64,000 bases of DNA, taken from the NCBI GenBank assembly GCA_965644295.1, contig CBFFRP010000012.1, positions 50,296 through 114,295 of the forward strand. The letters are read 5' to 3'. The notes under the pieces were generated by a model. It saw nothing but the letters and a program-made list of their open reading frames with translations. It did no database searches and had not been told where the DNA came from. Position numbers and translations under genes: made by a program. The DNA is from Paraphysomonas bandaiensis. Lineage: Eukaryota > Chrysophyceae. Of this stretch, positions 45,208-58,216 are shown piece by piece; the first letter of the stretch is position 1, and every line of letters begins with the position of its first letter.

Positions 45208-48200
45208 ATGTCGACGAAACGCAAGGCGCCGAACATGAATTCACACCAACTCGGTGTAATGGGTGTATCGCAGATGAATATGCCCGTGAGATCGCAGTCT
45301 ATGATTGGTATGCAAGACGATATTGACATAGAGAGAGGGTGGTGGATTGCGTTCATTGGAGGAAATGGCTATATTGATTTTAGTCTCGTTAAGAAGCATT
45401 TAATATCGATGAAATATAATTCACCTATTGGGGCGTATTGGGATATACTTCAAGTAATTTTGTCATTGCTTGCTTGTGCAATATATGTCGCAGAGAGTTA
45501 TCGCGACTCGTACCGATCACTCCAGATCTACACGATAATAGAGAATATCATAACACAATTTTTTCTCATGGATTTCCTGGTCAGCTGGTTTGTTGCTGGC
45601 TCTAATATTGCTTTTTTCAAATCCCCTATGGCGTGGATCGATATGGTGACTATAATTCCAGTGTATATAACATACATTCGACAGGCGCCGAGTATATCCT
45701 GGCTAAGATTTGCAAGAATTCTCCGCCTGATAAGAATATTGAGAACTTTTCGCCTACTTGGTGGCTTCAGCGGTGTGAAACGACAAATCATTACCCTTGT
45801 GCTTGCCTTGTTGAGCTTGACATTCCTTGCTGCTGGAATAATCAACTTGACTGAAAATGACGTCAACGAGTTAAGTTATGACTGCCAGTACATAAGTGAG
45901 AAGACAAACTATGAACCCTCTTGTGACCCGGACTTCTCGTCTTTCAATGACCCAACCTGCGACTGCCGAGAGAACAATTGTTATGCCCTCCACGATGTAC
46001 AGGACACGCAATACAAGCCTTCCAAAATTCGCTGTCGGTCATTAGCATTTTTTGAAAGCCTCTACTTTGTGGTAGTGACGATATCAGTTGTAGGATATGG
46101 CGACTTTATGCCAACTAATGATGCTTCTAGAGTGGCGACTGTGGTGCTTATTGTAACCACCCTTATAGTAATCCCTATGCAAATTAATAAACTCCAGACT
46201 CTCCTTGCCATGAATTCGCCTTTCAGGACAACATACGAAGCCCGTCCTCACGAGAACCATCTGATTATTTGTGGACATGTGAACGATAAGTCGAAGCTCT
46301 CGCGCGTGTTTCGTGAGTTCTTTCATCCTGATAGGTACGCAGCAAATACTCCGGAGTTTCACCTGGTCATCTTGAGTCCCACAGAGCCAACAGACGAGGT
46401 GAAAGACCTAATTCATTCTCCTCTGTTCGACAGTCGTGTCTCGTATATCATTGGCTCTGCACTGAATATGGAAGACCTTCAAAAGGCCCGAGCAGACATA
46501 GCCTCAGGTATGCTCTTCTTGAGCAACGAGGAGGTTGATGAGGAGGACGCTCTGTTAGATGACGCTGCCACTGTGTTACGAACGCTTTCTGTGAACAACT
46601 TCAATTCCAGACTGGAATGTCTTGTACAAGTTTTGCGGTCCCAGGACCGAGATTTACTGAAAGACAGTGATGCAGATTTAGTTCTGTGCTTGGATGAATA
46701 TAAAACTACATTGCAGTGTAGAAATGCGATCTGTCCAGGCTTGGCAACTCTTGTAGAGAATATTTTTCACAGCTTCTCTTCTACGAGTGGTAAGTATGGG
46801 GCCCAAAAAGTTGGTGATAACTGGATTTCCGAATATACGTATGGTGTTGGTATGGAGCTTTATTACGTTCCCATAGATGATGGGTTCTTTTCTATGATGG
46901 GATATTCCTGGGCGCTTTTAGTTGAGGCGATATATCTGGAGTTTGAGTGTACATTTGTTGGAGTGCTCTGTCCTGAAGATCATAGCTTTTTCTACAACCC
47001 AAGGCAGTATGAGAGGAAGAAATTTCGCACTCCACGGGCGTTTTTTGAGAAGTATAATGTTGGAATTCTACTTGCTCCGAACAACGCCGTCGCAAGTGCT
47101 ATTGGCTACGCTATGACTGACACAGTACTTATGGATCGAATGCTCACCAACATGGTGACAGCAGAAGGTCATTTTGCAGTGAGAAGACATTCCACATGCA
47201 CCCCACATGGCTCGAATCGGACATCATTTTTCAGTAATCATTTGAAAGGTATATTATTCTTAGGAAAAGCCCAGGGCTTAATTGATAATGATTTTGCTGC
47301 CGTTCGAAAGCGTGACACTGTGATTAGCCAGACTGAGAACAATACTGTCTCTGGATTCGATACCGATTCTTCCGAAGAAAACGATGATGACTTTATTGGT
47401 TATGTTGATCATGATCACGAGAATGAGCGGTCATCTCGTCGGCGAAAGGCAGTAGCTATCGCCTTCCCCAGTAAAGACTCTTCGAAAGCTGACGCCTCTC
47501 GGAAATATGATGTGTCAAAGAAATTTTCTGACTGGGAGGCAGATTCACACACTAGTTCTCCTATCAGTCCTATGGCATCTGACTGCGTTTCTCCGGACAG
47601 GGGACATTCACCTATAGATCAAAACACAACCGAATGCGATCTTGATGCAGCAGCTGATGCTATTGTTAAGGTCAACAATGAGACCCTTGAACTATTAGAT
47701 GATGGCAACTCTCCCCAATTAAGGGATATGCGAGATTTGAATGTGTCGAAGAAAGCAATACTGCAAATGAAGTCCTCTACCGGGAAGATGACTAATATGA
47801 AGAGCATGAAAAATATGATGATTAAGAAAAACAAACTGAAATCCCTGAAGCAGGCCGCATCGTTGGTTCGCACTGTGAACGCTCAGAAAGCACAGAGTGG
47901 AGGAAGTCATGGCAATGCCAAGACGAAGTTTGCCTCCCTTGCACGCAGAGCGGCCCTCCAGAACTCTGGTACTGCTTTCGATGCGGCTGTCGTAGCGGCG
48001 GCGACGAAGCCCGCCAGTATCGTGGCAGCCCTACAACAAACTCGTATAAACTCCATGTCGCGACGAAAAGGGAAAAGAAATATAAAAGATGTTGCTATGA
48101 TGGCAAGAATGGTAGGATCCAAAGGCGAGGCTGGTATCAGTCCTTCTCCAACAAGAGGAACTACAACACCTGTAGAGGTAGTAGCCACTGAGGATGCTTC

Positions 48201-50248
48201 TCAAGTAGATCTGGCACAAAATCCCAGCATTGCTTGTCTAGTATCGAAGTTTCAGGCGAAAAAGGAAGAAAAAAGGAAGCTACGACGAGTGCTGTCCACT
48301 CGCACGAGTAGCATTCACGAGGATGACAAATCTTCAGATGACATCAAGAAATCTTGCAGCAGGAGAGCCTTTGGACGAAGTGAATCTGGAGCTGGGGAGC
48401 TTATTCAGAGTACAGCAGCACAGTCGTCACTTCCGACTCCATCACAAGGCATCATGAGTCGAAGACGAAGGGGATCTGTTGACGCGGCGCTTCCTAATAT
48501 TGGGACAGATGATACTTTTAAGGAAGGAAGCCTGCAGAAGTTTGGACAACAGTCGGAAGAGATTGATGATGCGGCTAATCTCAAAGGCCATGTCATTGTA
48601 TTCGGCTGTATGGACCATATATTATTATTTGTCAGTGAGTTGAGAAAGCAGCTAGTGGTCGACGAAGCTTACCACCAAATCCTTATCGTGAATCCTGGAG
48701 AGCCGAGGAAATGGCGTCAGATTCAGAGTCGATACGATGACGTCTTTTTCTTGGATAGCAACGTATCCTCGAATCAAGAGTTGACACTGATGAATGTGCG
48801 GGCTGCATATGCCCTCGTTTTGCTAGCTTCAAGAGAGCGAATTAATGTGGATGAAACCTCTAATGTTGATTCAGATGCCATATTTATGTACCTTAAAATG
48901 GAAAGGTTTGTTCCTCGTGACGTTTTTTTTACGGTGGAGCTCGCTTGCCCTAATAACATGGGTGTGCTAAATTCTGCGATAGTAAGGAGAAGTAGACTTG
49001 AGCGCGATGCTAATAGTCGAGGTCCTATATGGGGAGATGGTGGGACTGGCCTCGCCTCATGTCTGAAAGGTAACCACAAGTTTCGAAACAGCATTGACGT
49101 GGACGTTTTATTGGGCCATATGAAGACTGAAGTAGCTTATGACAATCACAATGCGAATATTCAGGCAACCAGTGGAAAGTTTAGTAGGCGTAGACAGGGC
49201 ACTGCAGTCCAGCGAAACTCGCCAGACGTACCTTTTGACCCGACCGGCCGGAAGCTGAAGATATCCTCAGTGCCCACGTATACTCCTGCAGTGACAAGCA
49301 CGAAAAAGAAAGAGCAAAAAAAGGTGAGATATATCCCACCTCTGCGATTATTGGTTCTCAATATGGTATATTATAAGATCCAAACTGGGAACTACTGGGA
49401 TGTGGACGACTCACATCATGTACTTCCCGTCTTTGCTGCAGGAAGGGCGATTGTGCCATCGTCGTTCGATACGATGTTGTGTCAGGTACTGAGTTTTGGT
49501 AATGTTGATGAATATTTGCTAACTATTATTGTAATATCGCAGAGCTTTTTTGGGGTTTTGACTCCCCAACTTTGCGAGAAACTAGTTTGTGGTCAAGAAA
49601 TGCAAATGTTGTTCCACATTGCTGTACCTAATACATTTTTTGGAAGAAAATATGGTGACCTCTTTCGGTCATTGAACTCTAGATCTGTAAGTGTATGCTG
49701 CCCCGAATGTGTGGTGTGTAGTTTGACTTGTCTCGCAGCTCCTACCCCTTGCACTGTACAGGACCCCTTTACCACGGAATGATGCCATACTTCCTTATGT
49801 TTTTACCAATCCACCCATCGACACAATTGTAAATGGTGATGATCGCATACTTGTGTTCGGTAATCCAGAGACCGTCCAAAATGCAATCAAACAACTGGAA
49901 CTTCCTTTGGTGAGACGGAACGGTAAAATGTCGCTCGGCGAAGAGACCACTTTTGATGTGAGATCTTTGAGAAAGAGTTCCATTACATCACCGTCGAGTG
50001 CATACACTCCGCTCGGAGCCAGAAAGAGATCGACTGAGGGTTCGACAAGGTTGACTGCAGAGCCGGCCCAGCCGTCGCCCTCGCCCAAACCACGAGAAGG
50101 TAGTAGCTATGTTCCTCTTGGCGCTGCTCGTGTTCATCCTACCAATCCTTGGACAGCGGCTGTTCCAAGCGTTCTAAAAAAAAAATCGAAGGTGGCTGGT
50201 ACTATGGATTTCCCTCAACCGTCCTCCTTTAGAGATGATATTACATAA
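45208..50248 (+). CDS. Large-conductance (BK/Slo-type) potassium channel subunit, two exons
   Basis: Exons 45208-49686 and 49739-50248 (52-nt intron, GTAAGT...TCGCAG, phase 0) give about 1,662 residues. S1 78-98, S2 109-131, S3 140-157. S4 164-186 has arginines at every third position (167, 170, 173, 176, 179, 182). S5 191-214, a cysteine-rich 65-residue turret, and a pore helix with the potassium filter SVVGYGD (293-299). S6 308-333 is followed by RCK1 from about 350 (HLIICGHVND) and RCK2 from about 1125 (GHVIVFGCMDH, then FFTVELACPNN). Exon 2 completes RCK2 (LPYVFTNPPIDTIV). Between the RCK domains is an unusually long basic, low-complexity linker (about 690-1120). Two RCK domains after a six-helix channel define the Slo family, gated by voltage and usually calcium. 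No calcium-bowl aspartate run was found, so the ligand is open. Confidence 0.93.
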
Positions 50249-50870
50249 AAATTGGACCTCTATAGCCAATTATTGATTGCTTTATATATATGTCTTGTAG
50301 CTACAATATAATACGGATGAGTTGAAAACTATATCGTCTGTCCCAGTGAGATCTGTCGAGATTCCTAGGTATTAAAAATGCACTGTGCAATGGATATGAT
50401 TTCATAAGTATCCATCGTTTGTACAGGTGCATCGCCTGTGTGTGGTTGTATATTTTGTTGTCTCTATGTGAATTTAATAATACACCCTACTCTGTGTACA
50501 AATGTGGCGTACTGAGGTTAATATAGTTATATTTCTTAACCACGGGTAATAATAAGGAGGCCAGCGCTCAAAATGAGGACGAAAAGCCCGAGTTTTGAAA
50601 TATTGACAAGGGACGATACTCCTTGTTCCTATATAAAATTGAAGCTTATCCTCATGATAAGGGCCAGTCAACAATATATTGGATTGCTATTATTTATTTT
50701 TGCCTACTACAATAGTTGAACTGCAAGGTATTGACTTGGTGAATCGTAAATAATGATTAGAGATTGCAGATGTAACATGTCGATACATTGTACTAAGCGT
50801 GTGGATATGCATGCATGTGATGTGATTTCAAGATGCGTGCGCATGCAATAAGGAACTACGGAAGTGAAGT
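50249..50870 (-). repeat. Intergenic interval with a foldback module
   Basis: 50515-50660 is the reverse of the foldback module at 1689-1835 and 25017-25155 (CCACGGGTAATAA, AAGGAGGCC, AAAGCCCGAGTTTTGAAA, GGGACGATACTCCTTG, ATCCTCATGA). Otherwise AT-rich with no gene. Confidence 0.6.
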
Positions 50871-52440
50871 TTATACTTCAACTCTCCCCGTTAAACTAAG
50901 TACGTTCTGAATGATATGGAAATGCGTATCTATACTTAATACACAATAATGTTTAGACCGCTTGTGGAACACTGGGTTAACCGATAGATTAATAGCAGAT
51001 GTGTTGTCTACTTTGATTTCCAGGGTATCTGGTTGGATGGGTTTTGCAGGTGGGCGCGGGAAAGTCAACTCTGCACAGACTATGTTATGTGAAATACCTT
51101 CCTTAGATGTATCACCCATAGAATAATACTCAGAATCCATTGTTGACAGGGCTAGAGATTGTTGGAGTTTGGAAAACCATGCAATACAAGCACCAGCTAG
51201 AAGAAATTCAGCGCCGGACTGAGAACGTCGAGTATCTACATCATAATTTGCCCAATTTGCGTCAGAAAAGGCTTGGAGCGCAGGTGAATTGTTGGATTGA
51301 CGCCTGTAAGTCAGCTGAAGATCCGCCGAACCTTTCAAGTATTTCAATATCTGTACCACAGCATTCCAGTGTTCCCTGCCGGGGTTAGACAGAAAACGTG
51401 CACAACATCCAACGGCAAAAGCAATATCAGGACGAGTGCACACCATAACATACATTAATTTGCCGACAACTGTGCGGTAAGGGATATTCTCCATATAGAT
51501 TTCCTCCTCGTCCGTGCATGGAGACATCGAGGCAGATAATTTAACATGGTTGGCCATAGATAGGCACTGGGGATGTTGAGGTGATCGGGTGGATCAGATC
51601 CACATATTCGATTAAGTCCTTGATGTATTGACACTGAGAAAGTTGGACTGTGTGTCGGTCCTTCGATGTGTGAATTATTCGGATCCCAAGAAACCACTCG
51701 AGGGGACCTAAATTGTTAGTACGAAATTTTTGGTATTATAACACACAAAATTTATTCAATAGGCTAATGCTACATGCAGCAATGGCAATATCATCAACAT
51801 ATATATACGCATATAATTACGAATCCATCATCAGATTGGTGATAAAATACACACGTATCTGAGGTACATTGTGTAAATGATACTGATAATAAGAATGCAG
51901 TCATCATATATATATATTATGAAATAGTCGACTAGCGTGTTTAAGACCATAGAGTGACTTTAGCAGTTTTTATAACACTTGCCTCGTGAGAGTCTGCTGC
52001 CTGGTGGTGCTGACATGTAGCAATCATAGTCAATGTCAGACTGTGGAAAAGCCTTTGGCACATCCAAATGGTGAACATATAGTCCATAACGATGCGTAAT
52101 GTCGAATGTCGAACTACAGGGGAAAATGTCTCATCATAATCGACACCATGGATTTGAGTGTATCCCTTGACTACGAGTCTTGCTCGATAACGCACTATGT
52201 TGCCATCTTTGTCAGTTTTCTTCTTGAAAACCCCCACTTTGATCGCATTAAGTTTGCATCAGAAGGAATATCAACTACTTTCCATGTTCCCTGTGCCTGG
52301 AGTCCAGCCAGTTAACTCCTCTTGCATAGCTTCCTCCCATTTAGCATTATCTGCACTCCGTTGGGCAGCAGCACATGATAGAGGAGCATCTAATACAGCA
52401 AAGACATTATAACTGTTGTCATTAACAGGAGCTGAATGAA
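50871..52440 (-). pseudogene. Decayed Ty1/copia pol remnant
   Basis: 50871-51557 retains YRTVVGKLMYVMVCTRPDI, LKYLKGSADLQLTY, AFSDANWANYDVDTRRSQSG, TMDSEYYSMGDTSKE and VDNTSAINLSVNPVFHKRSK, that is, the RT connection and RNase H. 51941-52237 holds the RT start ([20 protein letters not shown]). Linking sequence is frameshifted and part is lost; no LTRs are evident. It is a different, older copy than the one at 28917, and it keeps the region that copy has deleted. Confidence 0.85.
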
Positions 52441-55021
52441 CCATAATCGTGGGCTCGTATTGCTGTAGTCACTAGAGCTAGATGGAACAATAGTCGCTCG
52501 ACTGAAGTGAACCCAATACACATATAGGCGGTCAATTTTTAGATAAGGCTATAACAGTGCTATAGTTGTAGGTATGTATGCGCTGAATATTGCCAATATG
52601 TTAAAATTATTTTTTACATTTGTCACATATTGAATGTTGAAGTTGAAGTTTTTAACGGTAAATTCAAAGTTTTAATATCAAAAGTAGATCACTTTTGTGA
52701 TGTATCATTTCAATGAATAATAACTTTAAAAGCATAAGATAAAGAATGAAAACTTTGTTTCAACAGTTTTACGCAGTATATATGTATCTAGTGTATTCAT
52801 GATACGTATACAATGTCATCACTGCACATTTAATACATAATATACAATTATCTAAATTCATATTATATATATTTGCTACAGTAATCATAACTACTACTCA
52901 CCAACAAGAAAAGTATTTTGTTCCTCAACTATATACAAATTAATTATGTTGTTATTGTTAGGATATTAAGATTATGGGACAGAGTATGTATCCGACTATT
53001 GGAGAGAAAGATGATTTCAAAGCCGCAATTTTTGTTCGGTATAGTGGAAGCAACAACAGAAGATTTTTTGAGACCTCGTGGCTAATTTACAGCTGCAACT
53101 TTCTGTGCAAGAGATCGAACAAGTTTATTACAACGCTCACTAGTGAAATGAAGAAGATCAAAAGAAGTTTAAAAAGAAGTTCATAAGGTAGTTCGATTAA
53201 GTTCAAAAGCAGTTCATACGGTAGTTCATTTTTTCATGAACTACCTTATGAACGTTTTGACAAAATGTTTACAGGTTTGCACAACATTTTTAACTACCAT
53301 ATAAACTACTTTATGAACTACCTTTTTTACTTTTTTACACTCTACACTTTTTTTACGAACTACCTTTTGAAGTACCTTTTGAACTTTTTCGCAGGACGTA
53401 CTACCTTTTGAACTACCTTATGAACTACCTTTTGAACTTGCTTATTTCACTCTAGTGGCTCTTCCTTGTCCATATTCTGATGCTTTTTATTCGAAACATT
53501 GAGCAGAGAAGAATGATTTGCTACAGCTGTAGTCTTTAAAGTGCCATCATTCTCACTTTCGCTCGTGGTGAGCACAAATGCATTTTACGAACTCTATGCC
53601 AAACCTTAGCACAACGAGCAACAATGTATATCTTCGTGAGTGTGGCCAACAACCATGAGTCGAGACATATATGTAACCCCATCACAACGCCCCTTGCAAC
53701 AAGTAGCTCGCACATCCCAATCACCTCATACCACTACCGCAAATGTAGTTGTCACCGATTAAGAAATGCTGCAATATGGAAGGGGAAGAATTGTGGTGGC
53801 AAAATGTTTAAATCAAACGAAGTTGGTGCCAACAAGGTGTTGATGCTGTGCGCTCTGTGCCACAACTCCTTAAAATCTTTACTCTAGCCATCAATTAATA
53901 AATGCATATATTGTATACATGCAATACATAACATTATAACGTTGCATTCCAATGAGAATTGGACAGTCCGGTGCAGTTCCATAGCTTCCCAAGGGCCATG
54001 ACATCGGTGGGTTCACCGTTGATGAGGGACCTCGCTGCATTGTGAGTCTTAATGGAAATCAACATGTGCCTCACATCATGTCCCCTGAGCACATAATTAA
54101 GATATGTAGAGAGCTATAAATGTATTTTACATACCTCACAAGCGATATTGGGTTTACGCTTGATCATTAAGGGATCTCCCGTACAAGATACATAATATTA
54201 TACTGTGGTGCCTGTCATACAATGATTAGCACTCACAAGGTCGTAAATAACTTCCACAGAAGCATACTGAGGATAACAACTGCGAAATATTGAAATTCGT
54301 ACAAAATTGTGATAATGGATGCGAAAACTATCGTCACATTTATTTATACTATACATCATCGTATCACGCTTAACCCCTGCTACGTAGTGCAACTTACTCG
54401 AATGCTGTGATGATCTATTTTGAAAGTTGAGTAATCATGGTGATTTCCCAAAAATTGTGAAATATGATGAAATCATAACATACAAATGACTGTCAATATC
54501 ATCATAATTAGAATAGTAGAGAGTTTCCGTTCGAACCGAATATTGACGAGGAATGTGCTAATAAGAGCGTTCTGTTGAACCCAATTCAGGCCAAAAAAAC
54601 TTTATCGGGGACAAAAAGGGAATAATAGATTTTGAATGAATTCAACGTTCAGTTTTTGAAGTTATTTTACCATCCAAACGTCAAACAAATCTTGATATTG
54701 GTGTGCACCAGTAAATAGGATGCACTCTGAAAGGAATAGGCATATACAAACACCCACATAGATGTATTCTATTCTCCGTGCTTAGTTAACGCAATTCGAT
54801 GTAATAGCTTTACGAATACAACAGGTACTTCATTCGTGGATCCGAACATCTACTGCTCATCATCTAAATCTAAAAGGTTTCATTACTTCTGGAGGGGTCA
54901 GAGTCATCTCTTGAGTCCAAAGTTCCATGAAAACCGGAAAAAAGTTGAGAGTTGGGAGTTTCCGTTCTGTTCAACACATTAATTAACAAATATAGCGACG
55001 CGCTGGTATACATACGGTTAA
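52441..55021. repeat. AT-rich gene-free interval with a palindromic short-repeat array
   Basis: 52440-53150 is AT-rich with nothing recognised. 53170-53450 is the palindromic array listed separately. 53460-54420 has only short frames; the 87-codon frame at 53624 has four cysteines but no domain I can name. 54420-54640 is a reversed partial copy of the long dispersed repeat (GAACCCAATTCAGGCC and GACAAAAAGGG). 54650-55021 is unremarkable and includes the 3' flank of the transporter gene. Confidence 0.5.
53170..53450. repeat. Palindromic array of a 12-bp word
   Basis: The word TACCTTTTGAAC and variants (GAACTACCTTATGAAC) repeats many times on the plus strand from 53236 to about 53445. Its reverse complement (GTTCATAAGGTAGTTC, GTTCATACGGTAGTTC) occupies 53178-53229. 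The centre GGTAGTTCATTTTTTCATGA at about 53221 is a tight hairpin, so the whole region could fold back on itself. Confidence 0.75.
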
Positions 55022-57468
55022 CTACCTCTCAAGGTTAGAGGTAGAACTACTACAATTCACAGCAGGGTTGAGAGGTCCACATTCCGGCGGGTAATCGCAG
55101 AACATGGTTGTGTCTTCACGCTCATCAGCAGGTACATTGTCACAGTTCATACGTTTGTATTCACCTTGTGAGGAGAGCCATCAAAAATTAAACACCAGTA
55201 TGCACATGAATACAAAAAACATTATATACATTGCAAGAAAACACCATACGCAGTAACATACCGTTATAAAAGTACAGAACCAGAAGTGTAAATAGAAACA
55301 CCGCTATGGGCCCAGTAAGCTTTATCAGAGACAGACAAGAGTTATAATCCCACCTTGAATGAACACATTTGAAGGCGTAAAAGGGAGTGGTCCCCAAGAC
55401 CTCCAGCCTATTAAATACTGAACATATGTCATTCGAGCAGAATGGATAATCACAAACCTCTACCTGTGCAATAAATATGCATGGGATTCCAATGATATTT
55501 CCACCTGATAGATGACAAAATATATTACGTGAATCGCATTTATGGTTGGACAGGAGAAGGAGTAGTTTGCTACTCTAAAGTATGACTAAGAAAGCGTAGA
55601 TGTTGTCTACCCAGAGAAATGTACATCAGTTAACGTAGCATACACAAAAGCTACGTATTCGCGTATACCAACAAAGAGTAAGCCCGTCGACAGCTCCTCA
55701 GGGATCGGATATGTACATTCTGCACAATTTTCTACCACCGCTGGCAACATTGGAAGCATAAACAACCCTAACAAAACATGCAAATGGTCAAACTACAATG
55801 ACTCGAGAAAAATACATCAAGTGGCATATATTCTCCGGTGGCTTATTCAATGGAAAAGTAATTCGCCTCTAAGTGTATCGCTTCTTACATACCGAGCAAG
55901 CAAAAGGCAACCAGTAGACCGTAAAAGTTGTGGGAAAAAAGCATGGAGAAGAAAAACAACATCGCCAATTGACATAACAAAAATCCTCCCTTCAAAATAG
56001 TGCGATAAGCATGGGTTGTTTCCAACATGGCACCTGAAAATTAATAATATTGAAATACTAACTCAAATACTTTTGAATTCTATATTCTCACCTGCCACCG
56101 CAGCACCGACGAGTCCACAGACTATCAAGACTGCACCAAAGGATCCAGCGTCATCGTTGCTGCACATATGTCAACTACACGCCAGATACACATAAATAGA
56201 TACGCATGTAAACACCTGTATCCAAATGGTTCCACTATTTGATATATGAGCGTGAGAAAAGTATTAAATAGACCCAGTCCCGATGAGAATGCAACTAACA
56301 AAATGACATAATCTTTGTTATTCATTAAAGCCGAAAACTCTCGGTTGAGTCGGTTCCATCCTCCCTCAATATCTCCAGAGTCTATACTTGAATAAATATC
56401 GATTCCTGTAAGCGTCAACATTTAAATACTCAATGACTGTTGGGACAGACATCATGCACTGTACCTGCGTTGCGCAATTGAGTTGAGTACGACGGTGGCG
56501 TTGGAGGTTGTGACTGAAAGAACACGATGGTAATAACTAACGAAACTAAAGTGATCAGTGCTTCACAGAGGAGAAGGGAAGTAAACCCTGTAACATGATT
56601 CGTTTCATCATTTTCTGATACGAACATGGGGGGTAGAACCTGAGCATTGCATTAGTGGACAAGACTTATTCACGCCGACATCACTTCAACATTATTACCT
56701 GCCCCACAGCATTCCCCAAAGGGTTAAAGAGTGAGGCTATCGCAGTAGCAATGTCTCGTTCAGATATGGAAAACCAAGCAGCAGCGAGGGATACAGGTAA
56801 ACTATTGAACATTGGTTGTGCCAATGCAGCCAAACATTGACCAGACAAGACAAGAGCGTAGCAGCAAACATTACCTGAAGAAACAGATAACACAATAAAC
56901 TCTACAGTAACTAAATTGAACTAACCAATCTCATCCTTCCAGTAAGCCGCAATTACACGTAGGGTAGCACCTGCAAATGTCAGCCACCCCCCTGTCATTT
57001 TAATAATAATTAGTATACATACTTCATAAAGGGTATAGCGCAGACCACCTAATACTAGAGTGCCACGTAGGCCACGTCTTTTCATCGACATTATACCAAT
57101 CAATGTCCCCGGGCCGTAAAAGATTTGAAATACAATAGCTAAGAAGTTAACCGCTGTTGTCCCTATGCCTACATCATCACAATCAGACATGAAAGTAAAC
57201 ATACAAAAAACGCATAATACTAATATATGCACCAAAATCATACAAAATAATATAGTTTATAATGATGAATAGTACTGACATATACAGCTGTACCATTAAA
57301 ATAATCTGAGGCGTCATCAGATATAGGGGCAAATGTGATCCACATCATGGCATTTGTCAAACTCAAGAGACAAAATATAATCAACATCCACCATCTTGCA
57401 GGGTATGTCTTATATTCATTGGCAATTAGTGGCTCCTGAAATACTTTATTCTCGTCGTGAGTGAGCAT
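55022..57468 (-). CDS. FLVCR/SLC49-like major facilitator transporter, 10 exons
   Basis: Exons (minus, in order): 57468-57294, 57168-56926, 56874-56699, 56639-56465, 56405-56216, 56159-56092, 56033-55893, 55767-55669, 55504-55262, 55164-55022. All junctions are GT-AG and keep phase, giving about 550 residues. Diagnostic stretches: ARWWMLIIFCLLSLTNAMMW and ITFAPI in helix 1; TAVNFLA; GQCLAALAQPMF and AAAWFSISERDIATAIASLF followed by NPLGNAVG; FSSGLGLFNTFLTLIYQ; AGSFGAVLIVCGLVGAAVAG. These are the conserved blocks of the FLVCR branch of the SLC49 family, whose animal members move choline, ethanolamine or haem across membranes. The substrate here is unknown. Before the last helix there is a cysteine-rich loop of about 60 residues, unusual for the family, and the tail is also cysteine-bearing. 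Confidence 0.87.
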
Positions 57469-58216
57469 TCGGAAGTATCAGTGAGATGAGCAGATCAGCT
57501 CAAACGAGAAAAACTATTCGTAGTTCCACTTTCGGCAGTGACAAATACACCTACAATCCTAAATGGCAACTAGCTAGTGCGTCCATAAGATGGGCATGTA
57601 CACGATGGATCAGGTCCTTTATGTCAATGGATTCGGGTGCACAGTCCAATCACGTCAAATCATTGTGGTTTATAAAATATATCATCAGTGCTGTTGTTTT
57701 TGACGGATTTAGAGGTAACTACACTGTATATACCGGTATACATACAGTGCAATAACCATACACCACACCGTCCGTACACATTTGGCATATAGTCATACAT
57801 ATCCCAGCAGCAGTAACATTTTCGTATCGGCAGTCTGCATCTTAGTTTTCGGAAATAAATTGAAGCAAATATACTCTATATAACTGCAATACAACTACGA
57901 CTGAAATACAGAAAATTGTTGTCTCAATATTAGAGGCATCTTGGAACAAAAATATACAAAGAATGCCGATACGTTCAGTTTTCTTATATAAAAAAGTTAA
58001 GTTGCTGAAGTTGCGGTTACTTTGTTCAGTATTAAAGTGGCAGTATTCTGTACATATATTATGTAACTCACCTTCATTCTGGCTGTGTCGTTAGTAGCGG
58101 ATTTTACTGGAGTATGACTACAAATCATCGAAACCTGTGGTCTGAATTTGATAATCAGCTCTGAATATTACCATAAAAAACAGAAGTCATGAGTTCAACA
58201 CTCTGAGCTGCCCATA
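57469..58216. promoter_or_regulatory. Shared intergenic region of the transporter and LRR genes
   Basis: 748 bp between divergent starts. A short plus-strand frame (57486-57755) has no motif and is not called. No clear promoter element was identified. Confidence 0.4.

Noticed and set aside
53624-53887. 87-codon frame with several cysteines, possible zinc-finger fragment
   Set aside because: Cysteine spacing fits no known finger and there is no support from flanking sequence.
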